Positions 12,630 to 21,042 of a stretch of DNA of 64,000 nucleotides are shown one piece after another. Each line of letters begins with the position of its first letter. The first letter of the stretch is position 1. The translations under genes and the position numbers were made by a program. Under the pieces are notes generated by a model that was not told the origin of the DNA, did no database searches, and worked only from the letters and a program-made list of their open reading frames with translations. Source of the DNA: JAFAFN01 sp963707555 (GTDB lineage Bacteria > Actinomycetota > Acidimicrobiia > Acidimicrobiales > Microtrichaceae); contig CAVPQM010000004.1 of the NCBI GenBank assembly GCA_963707555.1, positions 264,131 through 328,130 of the forward strand, written 5' to 3'.

Positions 12630-13571
12630 ATGCTGGCTGTCGGGCGGGTCGCTGCGGTCGATCTCGCCAGGGTCTACCTCGGGTTGCAGGCGGTCGCCGG
12701 CGCCATGTGGTGGGTCACCGTCTTCGCCTCGGACGAGGTCGCTCGCTGGACGCTCGGGACGTGGGATCCATTGGCCCTGGCCGGACCGGATCTGGTGCTG
12801 TTCGTCGGAGCGTCGGCGGTGGCTGCGATCGCGCAGAGCAGGATCGCCGCTGCGATCGCCACGGTGTGGACGCTCATCGTGACCGTCGCCCTCGGGATCT
12901 ACGGACTCGTCGAGCAGGCAGCGGGCTGGGGAGTGCTCCTCATGTCGTTGGCGACGGTGGGCACGCTCGCGGCGGCGTCGACGATGTGGTTCGGCGAGCT
13001 GCCGACCGGCTGGTTCTTCATCGGTCCCTTCTCGTTCCGGGTGGCCGGCGTCGCACCGCCGCAGCGACACCTCCGGCGCAGCCTGGCGCAGCTGGTCGTG
13101 TTCTGGACGACGTTCTTCGTGGTCGTCCCGCTGGTGTTGAGCGCGGTGGAGGAACGCCTGCAGCTGCACTGGACCGCGCTCGACGGTCCGGCCGTCCGCG
13201 TCGTGGGTGCTGCGCTGTTCGTGGTCGGCAGCGCGCTCGGACTGTGGTCGTGCGTGACGATGGCGCTCCAGGGAAAGGGCACGCCGCTTCCCGCCGAGAC
13301 CGCCCGTGAGCTGGTGGTCGCCGGGCCGTACCGGATCGTCAGGAATCCGATGGCGCTCGCCGGAGTGCTGCAGACCTCCGGGGTGGGGCTCATCGTGGGC
13401 TCCTGGCTGGTGATCGTCGTGGCCCTCGCTGGAGCACTGGTCTGGAACGCGCTGATCCGACCGACCGAGGAAGCGGACCTGGCCGCCCGCTTCGGCGAGT
13501 CCTACCGGCGGTACGCCGACCGGGTCGCTTGCTGGGTCCCGAGGCCACCGAACGAGATCGCGCGACGATGA
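12630..13571 (+). CDS. Isoprenylcysteine methyltransferase-like membrane protein
   Basis: 313-residue polytopic membrane protein. The N-terminal half holds four to five hydrophobic segments. The C-terminal half carries the ICMT/PEMT-family pattern: LVVAGPYRIVRNPMALAG near residue 230, and RPTEEADLAARFGESYRRY near 280, which bind SAM in the family. Bacterial members methylate lipids or small molecules, and the substrate here is unknown. Length exceeds the usual single-domain bacterial homologues because of the extra N-terminal membrane region. Confidence 0.8.
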   Translation: MLAVGRVAAVDLARVYLGLQAVAGAMWWVTVFASDEVARWTLGTWDPLALAGPDLVLFVGASAVAAIAQSRIAAAIATVWTLIVTVALGIYGLVEQAAGWGVLLMSLATVGTLAAASTMWFGELPTGWFFIGPFSFRVAGVAPPQRHLRRSLAQLVVFWTTFFVVVPLVLSAVEERLQLHWTALDGPAVRVVGAALFVVGSALGLWSCVTMALQGKGTPLPAETARELVVAGPYRIVRNPMALAGVLQTSGVGLIVGSWLVIVVALAGALVWNALIRPTEEADLAARFGESYRRYADRVACWVPRPPNEIARR

Positions 13572-13596
13572 AGGCTCCTCCTCGACAGGCCACTCC

Positions 13597-13877
13597 ATGA
13601 CGACCACCGCAGCCGAGAGTGCTGAACGTGTGCCATGGGCTCAGCTGATCTTCGGGGTCGGCGCTGCCGTCGGGCCGCGGCGTCGCTGGCGTCGATCGCC
13701 GCGCGCTCGTTCCGGCGGGCTCCGGGCGATGGGGGCGGCAGCACTTCGGGGGCGGCCGCAGGTCTGCATCGGGTCCTGGCGGCATCGCAGCTGATCGTGC
13801 TCGTCGTCGGACCGGTCGCGGTCGCTCGGATCGTGTGGCTGCTGGCCACACTGCCGGGCTGGTGGGGCCGAACGTGA
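13597..13877 (+). CDS. Possible small membrane protein, frame broken
   Basis: ATG 13597 opens a hydrophobic start (WAQLIFGVGAAVG). Near 13675 the frame becomes Arg-rich, while the neighbouring frame continues with SQLIVLVVGPVAVARIVWLL and stops at 13877. One indel would join them into a two-segment membrane protein of about 92 residues. No family recognised. It might instead be non-coding. Confidence 0.35.
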
Positions 13878-14003
13878 TGCGACGCTCGCGCTCCCGACGA
13901 GCGCCAGCAGGCCCGTCGGGCAACGTCCTCGACCGGCATTCGGTGCGGAGCCGGGCAGGCGACTCTGGCTCAGCCGCGCGTTGCCGCTCCGGCCGTCGAA
14001 TGG

Positions 14004-14009
14004 CATAGT
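14004..14009 (+). promoter_or_regulatory. -10 element (CATAGT) of the toxin-antitoxin operon
   Basis: CATAGT ends 6 nt before ATG 14016; presumed leaderless start. Confidence 0.45.
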
Positions 14010-14015
14010 CGTGGC

Positions 14016-14252
14016 ATGGCTCGCACACGCGTCAGCACCACGGTCGACGACGAGCTCCTCACCAGAGCGCGAGAGGTGACAGGAGCGCCCTCTGACTCGG
14101 CGTTGCTCGACAGCGCGCTCGGTGCGCTCCTCGACATCCATCGGCGCGCGGAGGTCGACCGTGCCTACGCCGCGTACGACGAGCATCCGGTCGATGAGGT
14201 CGATGAGTGGGGCGACCTTGCGTCGTTCCGTTCAGCCGCCGCCGCCTCGTGA
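14016..14252 (+). CDS. Type II antitoxin (ribbon-helix-helix/MazE type)
   Basis: 78 residues. The N-terminus MARTRVSTTVDDELLTRARE has the short strand plus helix pattern of ribbon-helix-helix or VapB/MazE antitoxins. The C-terminus is acidic (DEHPVDEVDEWGDLASF), as expected for a toxin-binding tail. It overlaps the MazF-like toxin by 4 nt (GTGA), the classic antitoxin-first arrangement. The antitoxin probably represses its own promoter. Confidence 0.8.
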   Translation: MARTRVSTTVDDELLTRAREVTGAPSDSALLDSALGALLDIHRRAEVDRAYAAYDEHPVDEVDEWGDLASFRSAAAAS

Positions 14253-14575
14253 CCGACCATCCCCGGCGCGGTGAGCTCTGGTGGTGTGAGCTGCCCGACG
14301 TCGGCAGTCGGCCCGTGGTCGTGTTGAGTCGAGATGTTGCCATTCCCCGGTTGGGCCGAACCCTGATCGCCCCGTGCACGACGAGGATCCGAGGGCTGCC
14401 CAGCGAGGTGCTGCTCGAGCCCGGCGTCGACCCGGTTCCGCGCATCTGTGCCGTCAACCTCGACTCGGTGGAGAGCGTGTCGCTCGGCGTGCTCGTGGAC
14501 CGACTCGGCCGCCTGGGCGACGAACGGATGCGAGCGATCTGCGACGCACTCTCGGTTGCCGTCGACTGCCATTGA
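14249..14575 (+). CDS. MazF/PemK-family endoribonuclease toxin
   Basis: 108 residues. RRGELWWCELPDVGSRPVVV (residues 6-25) is the MazF start, with RTLIAPCTTRIRGLPSEV and CAVNLDSVESV following, the usual SH3-like barrel of mRNA interferases. GTG 14249 overlaps the antitoxin stop, so the two are translated together. Target RNA sequence cannot be predicted. Confidence 0.85.
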   Translation: MTDHPRRGELWWCELPDVGSRPVVVLSRDVAIPRLGRTLIAPCTTRIRGLPSEVLLEPGVDPVPRICAVNLDSVESVSLGVLVDRLGRLGDERMRAICDALSVAVDCH

Positions 14576-14587
14576 GCCGGCGCGTCC

Positions 14588-14884
14588 ATGGGACGTGGAG
14601 CGGGCATGCGTCGCCCTGCCGTCGTCATCACCGCGCAGCGAATCCTGGACGCGAGGCCATCGGTCATCCAGGTCGTGCCACGGACGAGCACACTTCGCTC
14701 GTTTCACTCCGAGGTCGTGATCGAGCCCGACTCGACCAACGGCCTCGAGGCGGAACGATCCGCCAACGGCAAGCGCCGGCCCGAGCTGTTCGAGGGCGCC
14801 CGAACACCCGGCCGGGGCGCCGCGCTGGCGACGGCGAGAACCGCTCCGGTACCCCGACTCGTTGCGGTCGATGCGGGCCTCTGA
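14588..14884 (+). pseudogene. Decayed second MazF/PemK-like toxin
   Basis: The 98-residue frame contains a recognisable toxin core, RRPAVVITAQRILDARPSVI followed by VVPRTSTLRSFHSEVVIEP and STNGLEAE, but the usual start (RG-x-hydrophobic strand) and the C-terminal barrel are missing, replaced by Arg/Ala-rich sequence. It lies 12 bp after the intact toxin. Best read as a toxin remnant, possibly left by a tandem module. A sequencing indel near 14760 could also contribute. Confidence 0.55.
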
Positions 14885-14897
14885 CAGCCTCGACTCC

Positions 14898-15803
14898 ATG
14901 ATCGACGATCGGACCGTCAGCGATCGGGCCCGTGTGCTGGGAGCAGTGCTCGAGCCCGTCGCAGGGCAGGTCTACTTCTCGCCGGAATGCCACTCGGCGT
15001 ACGAGGAGCTCGGGTTCTCGCCGAGCCCGACCCTCGTCGCCGGGGTGGCGATGCCGGACGGGATCGCCTACTTCACGAGTCGTGGCTCCCTGCTCGGCCA
15101 GGCGCCCGGAGCGGTCGTCGCGTCGGCGTTCGGTGTGTTCAATCCTGCAGTCGTGGTGCCCTGTGTCGAACAGGGTTGGGCCTTGACGGATGCTGCGACG
15201 ATCTGCGAGGCCCGCACCGAGGGTGCGGTGGCGCAGCTGCGCCGAGTCCTCGGCGAGCGTCCCGACGGTTTGGAGCGTGCGGTCGAACTGCTGACGCAGG
15301 CGAACGAGCCGCTGCGACCCGAAGGTCGCGCCCTGTTCGCCGGCGTCCTCGCGCAGGGACTTCCGGGAGAACCGCTTGCCGACATGTGGCGGTTGGCCGA
15401 TCGGTTGCGCGAGTACCGCGGCGACGTGCACATCGGAGCGTGGACCGGCGCCGGTCTCGACGCCACCGAGGTCGGATTGCTCACCGAGCTGTACTGGGGT
15501 CTGCCGATGCGGAGCTACATCCGCACCCGTGCGTGGAGCGAGGACGACCTCGACGGGGCCGAGGCCCGCCTGATCGAGCGTGGCCTCGTCGCCGACGGAG
15601 CCTTCACCGAAGAGGGGCGCAGCGTGCGCGAACGGATAGAGGTCGCGACCGACCGTGGCTGCCGGCCGATCCTCGAGGCACTGGGGAACGACCTCGACGA
15701 GCTGGTCTCGATCCTGGAGCCGTGGGGCCAGCGGGTCCGTGACGCCGGTGGTTATCCGCGCAGCGGCCCACTCGATCTCGCCAGGAGCACGCCCGAGCGC
15801 TGA
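14898..15803 (+). CDS. SCO6745-family (SalK-like) protein
   Basis: 301 residues. The opening LGAVLEPVAGQVYFSPECHSA and GALDxT-type middle with WRLADRLREYRGDVHIGAWT (residues about 160-180) match the actinobacterial SCO6745/SalK family, built on winged-helix modules. The function is not established. ATG 14898 is chosen because upstream codons overlap the toxin remnant and show no similarity. It is followed tail-to-tail by the CocE-type hydrolase with 15 bp between stops. Confidence 0.75.
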   Translation: MIDDRTVSDRARVLGAVLEPVAGQVYFSPECHSAYEELGFSPSPTLVAGVAMPDGIAYFTSRGSLLGQAPGAVVASAFGVFNPAVVVPCVEQGWALTDAATICEARTEGAVAQLRRVLGERPDGLERAVELLTQANEPLRPEGRALFAGVLAQGLPGEPLADMWRLADRLREYRGDVHIGAWTGAGLDATEVGLLTELYWGLPMRSYIRTRAWSEDDLDGAEARLIERGLVADGAFTEEGRSVRERIEVATDRGCRPILEALGNDLDELVSILEPWGQRVRDAGGYPRSGPLDLARSTPER

Positions 15804-15818
15804 GCATCTGCCCACCCC

Positions 15819-17720
15819 TCAGCCGGGCATGACCGTCAGGTCGACGAAGGACGGCGAGTCGGCGGAGTGGCCGATCCGGTAGCTGCCACCCCACAGGTTC
15901 GCCATGTCGGCGAGCGGGATCAGATGCGGGGTGTCCGACGTGGCGACCCTGATCCGGAGTCGGTGTCCCGCAGGGATCGTCGCGAACGCCGGGCGGATCT
16001 CGATGTGCTGCCGCACGGCCTCGCCGATCGGCATGGGCTCGATCGAGCCGGGTGTGAGCGGCAGGTACGGCCTGAGGTAGCCGGTCGGTCCCGCGCCGCT
16101 CGCGCTGCTCGGCCAGGACCGCTCGACGTCGAGCGCGCGCAGGCTGCCGAGCTGCGCGCCGCCGGTGAGGTCGCTCGAGGTGCCGTCCGGTGCGACGTCC
16201 TCGACGGTGACGGCGAGCAACGAGTCGGGTGTGCTCGACGTCAGCGACACCGACAGCCCGATCGGACCGGCGAGCCGGAGCGGCTCGCCGAGCGCCTCGC
16301 TGGTGAACGACACCGCACCCAGCTCGATCGGCGTACGACGGTGCACGTTGGGGCAGTCCTTCTCGAACAACCCGGCCGAGAACTGCACCGTCGACTGCGA
16401 GCACAGCGCACCGAACCCGGTGAACACGAGCTCGGTCGGCGACTCCGCTCCGGCGGGCCCGTCGACGGTCAACGTGCCATCACTGCGCAGCCAGCGTCGG
16501 TCCACCTCGGTCGACTCCGCCGGGTAGTTGGCGACCCGGTACTCGTCGCCGCCGGGCTCGATCACATGCACCGGTCGGGGTTCGCTGCCGACGCCGTTGT
16601 CGATGTCCTTGAGCCACCGGTCGAACCAGCGCAGCTGCGTCGCGGTGAAGTCGGTGCCGCTGCCCAGGTTGCCGTGGTGCCACGGCCCGAAGGTCAGCTG
16701 GTACCGAGCGTCGACCGACTGGTCGGATGTCATCGGCGCGTCGACCGGGCGGCCGGCCGCGGCGTTCTGGAGGCCGCTGTAGAGCAGCGGCACCCCGCGT
16801 TGGAACACGTCGTAGAGGCCGCCGACCAGGTGCACCGCCACGCCGTTGTCGACGATGCGGTCGAGCAGGTCCGCCGGTCGTCGCTGCGCCCAGAACTCGC
16901 CGTCGTAGCGACGTTCGCCGTTGGTGAACATGTGCTCCGCCATCACGCCCTCGAAGCGGGACATCTGCTCCAGGTTCGCGAGGGCCAGCTCGAGCGCGGC
17001 CGTTGGATCATCCGCGCGCTCGGTGAACGGCGTCGTGGAACGGGTGACGCCGTAGCCGAAGAGCAGGCCGAGCGGCGAGAGCACGTTGAGCGCACCGCCG
17101 CTGACGAACAGGTCGCGGTACGGGTCGGCCGTCGCGGAGATCGGGAAGATCGCCTTCAACGGCGAGCCGGGCCCGACGTGCGCGGCGGTGAACAACTGCA
17201 CGATCGCCAGGTACGACACGCCGAGCATGCCGACCTTCCCGTTCGACCGGGGCAGCTCGGCGGCCCAGTCGACGACCTGCGCGCCGGCGGTCGCTTCGGC
17301 GGGGTCGAACAGGTCGAACCGACCGGTGGACCCGCCCGTGCCGGGCACGTCGACCACGGCGCCCAGGTAGCCGTGGCGCACCAGGTCGAGGTTGACCCCG
17401 TTGCCGCCGGGCATGTCGCCCTCGACGGAGCCCGACTTGCCGTACGGGGTGAAGCCCACGATCACCGGGAACGGTCCCTCAGCGGGCTCGCCGGTCTCCG
17501 GGTCGACGGGGGAGTACACGTCCGCGCGCAGCTCACGGCCGTCGTCGAGGCGGATCACCAGGTTCCGCTGCAGGGCGACCGAGTAGGGGAACCCGTCGGA
17601 CGGTCCGGGGTCGAACGGTGGCGGTGTGCAGGCGGCGAGCAGGGCGACGACGACCGTGACGAGCAGCGCGCCGACGAGCGGCCGTCGACCGAAGCGAGTG
17701 GTGACGAGTCCTGGTCGCAT
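15819..17720 (-). CDS. CocE/NonD-family hydrolase, predicted lipoprotein
   Basis: 633 residues. An N-terminal signal with lipobox ALLAACTPPP (residues 22-31) predicts a membrane-anchored extracellular enzyme. The alpha/beta-hydrolase domain of the X-Pro dipeptidyl-peptidase S15 / CocE group follows: FPVIVGFTPYGK, the nucleophile elbow GMLGVSYLAIVQL, and FGPWHHGNLGSG with the catalytic His. A C-terminal jelly-roll domain (LRLAGPIGLSVSLTSS, RLRIRVATSDTP) completes the architecture. Such enzymes cleave esters or amides (cocaine esterase, glutaryl-7-ACA acylase). The start is set by GGGGGA upstream of ATG 17720. Confidence 0.85.
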   Translation of the reverse strand: MRPGLVTTRFGRRPLVGALLVTVVVALLAACTPPPFDPGPSDGFPYSVALQRNLVIRLDDGRELRADVYSPVDPETGEPAEGPFPVIVGFTPYGKSGSVEGDMPGGNGVNLDLVRHGYLGAVVDVPGTGGSTGRFDLFDPAEATAGAQVVDWAAELPRSNGKVGMLGVSYLAIVQLFTAAHVGPGSPLKAIFPISATADPYRDLFVSGGALNVLSPLGLLFGYGVTRSTTPFTERADDPTAALELALANLEQMSRFEGVMAEHMFTNGERRYDGEFWAQRRPADLLDRIVDNGVAVHLVGGLYDVFQRGVPLLYSGLQNAAAGRPVDAPMTSDQSVDARYQLTFGPWHHGNLGSGTDFTATQLRWFDRWLKDIDNGVGSEPRPVHVIEPGGDEYRVANYPAESTEVDRRWLRSDGTLTVDGPAGAESPTELVFTGFGALCSQSTVQFSAGLFEKDCPNVHRRTPIELGAVSFTSEALGEPLRLAGPIGLSVSLTSSTPDSLLAVTVEDVAPDGTSSDLTGGAQLGSLRALDVERSWPSSASGAGPTGYLRPYLPLTPGSIEPMPIGEAVRQHIEIRPAFATIPAGHRLRIRVATSDTPHLIPLADMANLWGGSYRIGHSADSPSFVDLTVMPG

Positions 17721-17733
17721 CGTTCCCCCATCT

Positions 17734-17751
17734 ACGAACATGGATGTTCGT
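17734..17751. promoter_or_regulatory. Inverted repeat upstream of the CocE-type hydrolase
   Basis: Arms ACGAACAT and ATGTTCGT are perfect complements around a 2-bp GG centre. The site is 13 bp upstream of ATG 17720 and about 90 bp upstream of the divergent AlkB-like gene, so it is a candidate repressor site for the hydrolase. The 6-bp gap between CGAAC and GTTCG does not fit the LexA box. Confidence 0.45.
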
Positions 17752-17839
17752 GGAGCGTAGCGAGGGCGGCGCCGCCGGCGCGTCGGATCGCGCGTCGCCC
17801 GCTCGGACCGGCCGCGGACAGCCCGGTACCGTCGATGGG

Positions 17840-18547
17840 GTGAGCGACGACCGTGTGAGCGACAGGCCCGAGCTCGAGATCGATCGGTCCGCACCGGTGA
17901 CGAGGACGCCGCTGGGCGACGGCAGCTCCTGGGTGGACCTGCGGCCGGGGTTCGCCCGTGATCCCGAGGGTCTGCTCGACCACGTGCTCACCACGACGGA
18001 CTGGTACGCGAGCGACGTGTGGCGCTTCGACCGCTACGTCGAGGAGCGACGGCTCGGTGCGATGATCCGGGCCGACTCCCACACGACGTTGCGCCAGACC
18101 GGCATGCACCTGGAGTCGGCCTACCGGGTGCGCTTCAGCGGCGTCGCCGCGATCCACTACCGCGACGGCGAGGACTTCCAGGGGCTGCACTCGGACCGCC
18201 AGATGCGCTGGCTCGACGAGACGATGATCGCGATCCTCGTGGTCGGTGAGCGACGGCCGTTCCGCCTTCGGCCGCGCCGGTCCTGGACCGATCCCGACGC
18301 ACGCGCCGACAGCTCCGAGGACATCGTGCTGCACCCCGGCCACGGTGACCTGCTGGTGATGGGCGGACGGTGCCAGCGCGACTGGCTGCACGCGGTCCCT
18401 GCGCATGCGACGTCGAACCCGCGGGTGTCGCTGACGTGGCGGTGGACGTCGCGGCGCGGCCGGCCCGACACCGGTCCGGGGTACTACGACGGCAAGCACT
18501 ACTCCGACGGCCCACGCGTCGCGGGCTCACGTCGTCGCCGCGTCTGA
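17840..18547 (+). CDS. AlkB-like Fe(II)/2-oxoglutarate dioxygenase
   Basis: 235 residues with the AlkB fold signature: iron ligands His117-Ser-Asp119 (QGLHSDRQ) and His184 (DWLHAVP), and 2-oxoglutarate-binding arginines Arg195/Arg201 in RVSLTWRW. AlkB proteins remove alkyl groups from DNA or RNA bases; some relatives act on proteins or lipids. GTG 17840 has TACCGT 7 nt upstream. Its 3' end overlaps the convergent K+ channel gene by 21 bp. Confidence 0.85.
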   Translation: MSDDRVSDRPELEIDRSAPVTRTPLGDGSSWVDLRPGFARDPEGLLDHVLTTTDWYASDVWRFDRYVEERRLGAMIRADSHTTLRQTGMHLESAYRVRFSGVAAIHYRDGEDFQGLHSDRQMRWLDETMIAILVVGERRPFRLRPRRSWTDPDARADSSEDIVLHPGHGDLLVMGGRCQRDWLHAVPAHATSNPRVSLTWRWTSRRGRPDTGPGYYDGKHYSDGPRVAGSRRRRV

Positions 18548-19363
18548 CCGCCCCTCGTCGACGACGGCGCTCGATGCGGCCGCAGTGTGCTCCTCGTCCT
18601 CGACGATGTGGTCGAGCAGACGCGACAGACGCAGGCGTTCGGCGTGGCTCATCGTCGGCCACTCCGCCAGGCGCTGGCGCACGTAGCGGACGTCGGTGGG
18701 CAGCCGTTCGTCACCGAGGGTCGTGAAGTAGGTGGCGATCGAGCCGGTGATCATGCCGAGCGTGCCGATGCCCGCGACCATGAGCACCACGGCGATCAGC
18801 CGGCCCGGCGCGTCGACGGGTGCCAGGTCGCCGTAGCCCACGGTGGTGGTCGTCACCAGCGCCCACCACATGCCGTCGCCCCAGGAGCCGATGCCGTCCT
18901 CGAGCAGCGCCACACCGGTGCCGCCGGCGATGATCAGCACCGACGTGAACACCAGCACGTAGCCCAGGCCGTTCTGACGCAGCACCCCACGAGTGGTCGG
19001 CCCGACGCGGTGCAGGAGCCGGAAGGCGCGCAGGAGGCGCACCAGCCGAAGCAACCGGATGGTGCGGAACGGCCGGAACAGCTCGAAGGGGATGAGCGCG
19101 ACCAGGTCGAGCCAGTTGCGGCGCGGGAACGTGCGCGGTTCGTGGTCGCGGCGCAGTCGGACGACGAAGTCGGCGACGAAGATCGCGTAGATCGACCAGT
19201 TGACGAGCGACGCCCACGGCCCGGTGACGAACAGGGTCGCGACGGTGACGACCGCCAGCAGCCCGAGCAGGAGCTCGTAGGCGAGCTCCCAGCCGCTCGG
19301 GCCGCCCCGCTCGGGCGGATCGGCCGGCTCGGTCAGGCCGGCTGGCTCGGTCGGGTCGTCCAC
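18527..19363 (-). CDS. Voltage-gated potassium channel (Kv-like)
   Basis: 278-residue six-transmembrane ion channel. The selectivity filter TTVGYGD is at residues 173-179. An S4-like voltage sensor has arginines at every third position (Arg100, 103, 106, 109, 112, 115). S1 begins near residue 26. The C-terminus from about 215 is cytoplasmic and charged. GTG 19363 lies 8 bp after the PPOX-fold gene stop, so the two form an operon. Confidence 0.9.
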   Translation of the reverse strand: MDDPTEPAGLTEPADPPERGGPSGWELAYELLLGLLAVVTVATLFVTGPWASLVNWSIYAIFVADFVVRLRRDHEPRTFPRRNWLDLVALIPFELFRPFRTIRLLRLVRLLRAFRLLHRVGPTTRGVLRQNGLGYVLVFTSVLIIAGGTGVALLEDGIGSWGDGMWWALVTTTTVGYGDLAPVDAPGRLIAVVLMVAGIGTLGMITGSIATYFTTLGDERLPTDVRYVRQRLAEWPTMSHAERLRLSRLLDHIVEDEEHTAAASSAVVDEGRSDAATT

Positions 19364-19371
19364 CCGTGCGC

Positions 19372-19869
19372 TCAGATGAACTCGGCGGTGCTGCCGCCGA
19401 GCGGGATGGGGTCCATGCCCAGCTTGCGGTGGTCCCAGGAGCGGACCCGGTCCACGTCGAGGCGCACCGCGATGCGCTTCTGCAGCATGAACTCGACGAG
19501 CGGCTTCACGTCCTCGGTGTACGGGCCGTTGTAGCGCTCCCAGACGCTGACGCCGACCTTCCAGAGGTCGTCGGGGTCCTCGGAGATGACGGCGGTCCCC
19601 TCGAACGACACGCCGCGCAGGGTGTCGTAGGTGTGGCCGTCCTCGACCATGAAGGTCAGTCGCGGGTCACGACGCAGGTTGACCGCCTTCTGCGACCGGC
19701 CCTTGGTCTCGAACCAGATCTGCCCGTCGACGACGGCGTACCACATGGCGACCAGGTGCGGCAGGCCCGTCGGCCCGATGGTGGCGACGGTCGCGGAGCG
19801 CTGACGCTCGAGGTAGGTCGAGATCTCATCGTCGCTCATCGTGATCTGCGAACGCTGGTTGGTGCCCAT
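19372..19869 (-). CDS. PPOX-fold (pyridoxamine 5'-phosphate oxidase-like) flavin/F420-binding protein
   Basis: 165 residues of split beta-barrel fold. ATVATIGPTGLPHLVAMWYA (residues 27-46) and KAVNLRRDPRLTFMVED are characteristic of actinobacterial PPOX-class proteins that bind FMN, F420 or heme breakdown products. The cofactor cannot be told apart by eye. ATG 19869 is used; the longer frame reads through low-complexity sequence. It is co-oriented with the downstream K+ channel. Confidence 0.82.
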   Translation of the reverse strand: MGTNQRSQITMSDDEISTYLERQRSATVATIGPTGLPHLVAMWYAVVDGQIWFETKGRSQKAVNLRRDPRLTFMVEDGHTYDTLRGVSFEGTAVISEDPDDLWKVGVSVWERYNGPYTEDVKPLVEFMLQKRIAVRLDVDRVRSWDHRKLGMDPIPLGGSTAEFI

Positions 19870-19978
19870 GTGTGACCCCCGGAGAGTGGTTGACGGCAGA
19901 GTGTGGTCCGTACCGGCAGCGGTGCTGCGTACCGGCAGAGTCTGGCCGATCGCTGTCCCGTCGGTCGCGCTCGCGCCG

Positions 19979-21025
19979 TCAGCGAGTGCTGCAGAACCCG
20001 AAGCCGGTAGTGCCCCAGGCGTTGATCGTCCTGTTCCAGTCGGCGCCACGTACCCGCAGCGTGTCGCCGGAGCGGGTGTACTCGCCGTTCCAGAACGAGC
20101 TGATCCGGCCCTCGATGGGCGTGTCCACGATCCAGGTGAGCGTCGACGACGTCGGGTTGGTGACGGTGACCTCTGCGCAGTACCCGTCGTTCCAGTCCGA
20201 CGTGATGCGCATCGTCCAGGTCGCGGCCGACGGTGCGCTGGGTACCGTCGTCGTCGGCTCCACCGTCGTGGTCGTGGTGGTCGGCTTGACCGTGGTGGTC
20301 GTCGACGTCGTGGTGGTCGGCTTCACCGTGGTGGTCGTGGTGGGCTTCACGGTGGTGGTCGTGGTCGTCGGCGGCACGTAGGGGCGCTCCGGGGTCACCG
20401 ACCAGTCGTCGATCACGACCGCTGACCCGTTGCCGCGGACGTCGCTCACCCTGATCCGAGCGGTGCCCGCGGCGCGCATCGAGCCGTCGGGCAGGGTCAT
20501 CACCGCGTCGAGCACCACGGTGCGGACCGACTGCTTCACCGCGAGCCCAGCCGCGTCGTCCGGCGCAGATGACTCGTTCGGGGCCGGCGTGGGGACCGTC
20601 GGGCCCGGCTGCTCGGCGGCCATGTCGATGTCGGCGATCCGGCCCGAGCTCCCGGCGTCGTCGAGGCATCGGGCGGTGACGGTGACCAGGATTCCGTGAT
20701 CGTCGCGGTAGTGCAGCCCGTCGGAACCCTCGGCCCCGATGGGTTCCACACAGGACTCGTCGTCGAGCCCCGTCGCAGCGCCGATGAGCGCGTCTGGGTC
20801 CCCGATGACCTGGGTCACCGCGGTCTCCATCGCAGCGTCGATCGCCCGGAACTGCGCTGCGGTCGCCGCCTGGGTCGACGCGATGCGCGAGCTCGTCATC
20901 GTCATGTTGAGCAGCGCGACCATGGTCACGCCGCTGACGCCCACCCAGATCGCGAGCCCGGCCATGAGCGCGAAGCCGCCCTGCCCGCGGTGCTCGAGAC
21001 GATCGGTGAGCAGGCGGCGCATCAT
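19979..21025 (-). CDS. Pilin-like (PilX/GspK type) protein with C-terminal CBM2 domain
   Basis: 348 residues. Residues 15-41 (GGFALMAGLAIWVGVSG) form a pilin-type hydrophobic N-terminus without Glu5, as in PilX/GspK tip pseudopilins. A globular region follows. A Thr/Pro/Lys linker (about 217-265, repeats of KPTTTTT) leads to an approximately 80-residue CBM2 domain with exposed-Trp pattern (SDWNDGYCAEVTVTNPTSS, FWNGEYTRSGDTL, WNRTINAWGTTGFGFC). CBM2 binds cellulose or chitin in secreted enzymes. Fusion to a pilin is unusual and suggests a polysaccharide-binding tip. The start has GGAGGGG 5 nt upstream. It is last in a three-pilin operon. Confidence 0.8.
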   Translation of the reverse strand: MMRRLLTDRLEHRGQGGFALMAGLAIWVGVSGVTMVALLNMTMTSSRIASTQAATAAQFRAIDAAMETAVTQVIGDPDALIGAATGLDDESCVEPIGAEGSDGLHYRDDHGILVTVTARCLDDAGSSGRIADIDMAAEQPGPTVPTPAPNESSAPDDAAGLAVKQSVRTVVLDAVMTLPDGSMRAAGTARIRVSDVRGNGSAVVIDDWSVTPERPYVPPTTTTTTVKPTTTTTVKPTTTTSTTTTVKPTTTTTTVEPTTTVPSAPSAATWTMRITSDWNDGYCAEVTVTNPTSSTLTWIVDTPIEGRISSFWNGEYTRSGDTLRVRGADWNRTINAWGTTGFGFCSTR

Positions 21026-21042
21026 GGTGCCCCTCCGAGCGG

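Noticed and set aside
17734..17751. LexA/SOS box
   Set aside because: CGAAC and GTTCG are separated by 6 bp; the actinobacterial LexA box has 4.
20240..20390. Intergenic simple repeat or CRISPR in the GTGGTGGTC-rich stretch
   Set aside because: It is in frame inside the pilin gene and encodes its Thr/Lys/Pro linker.
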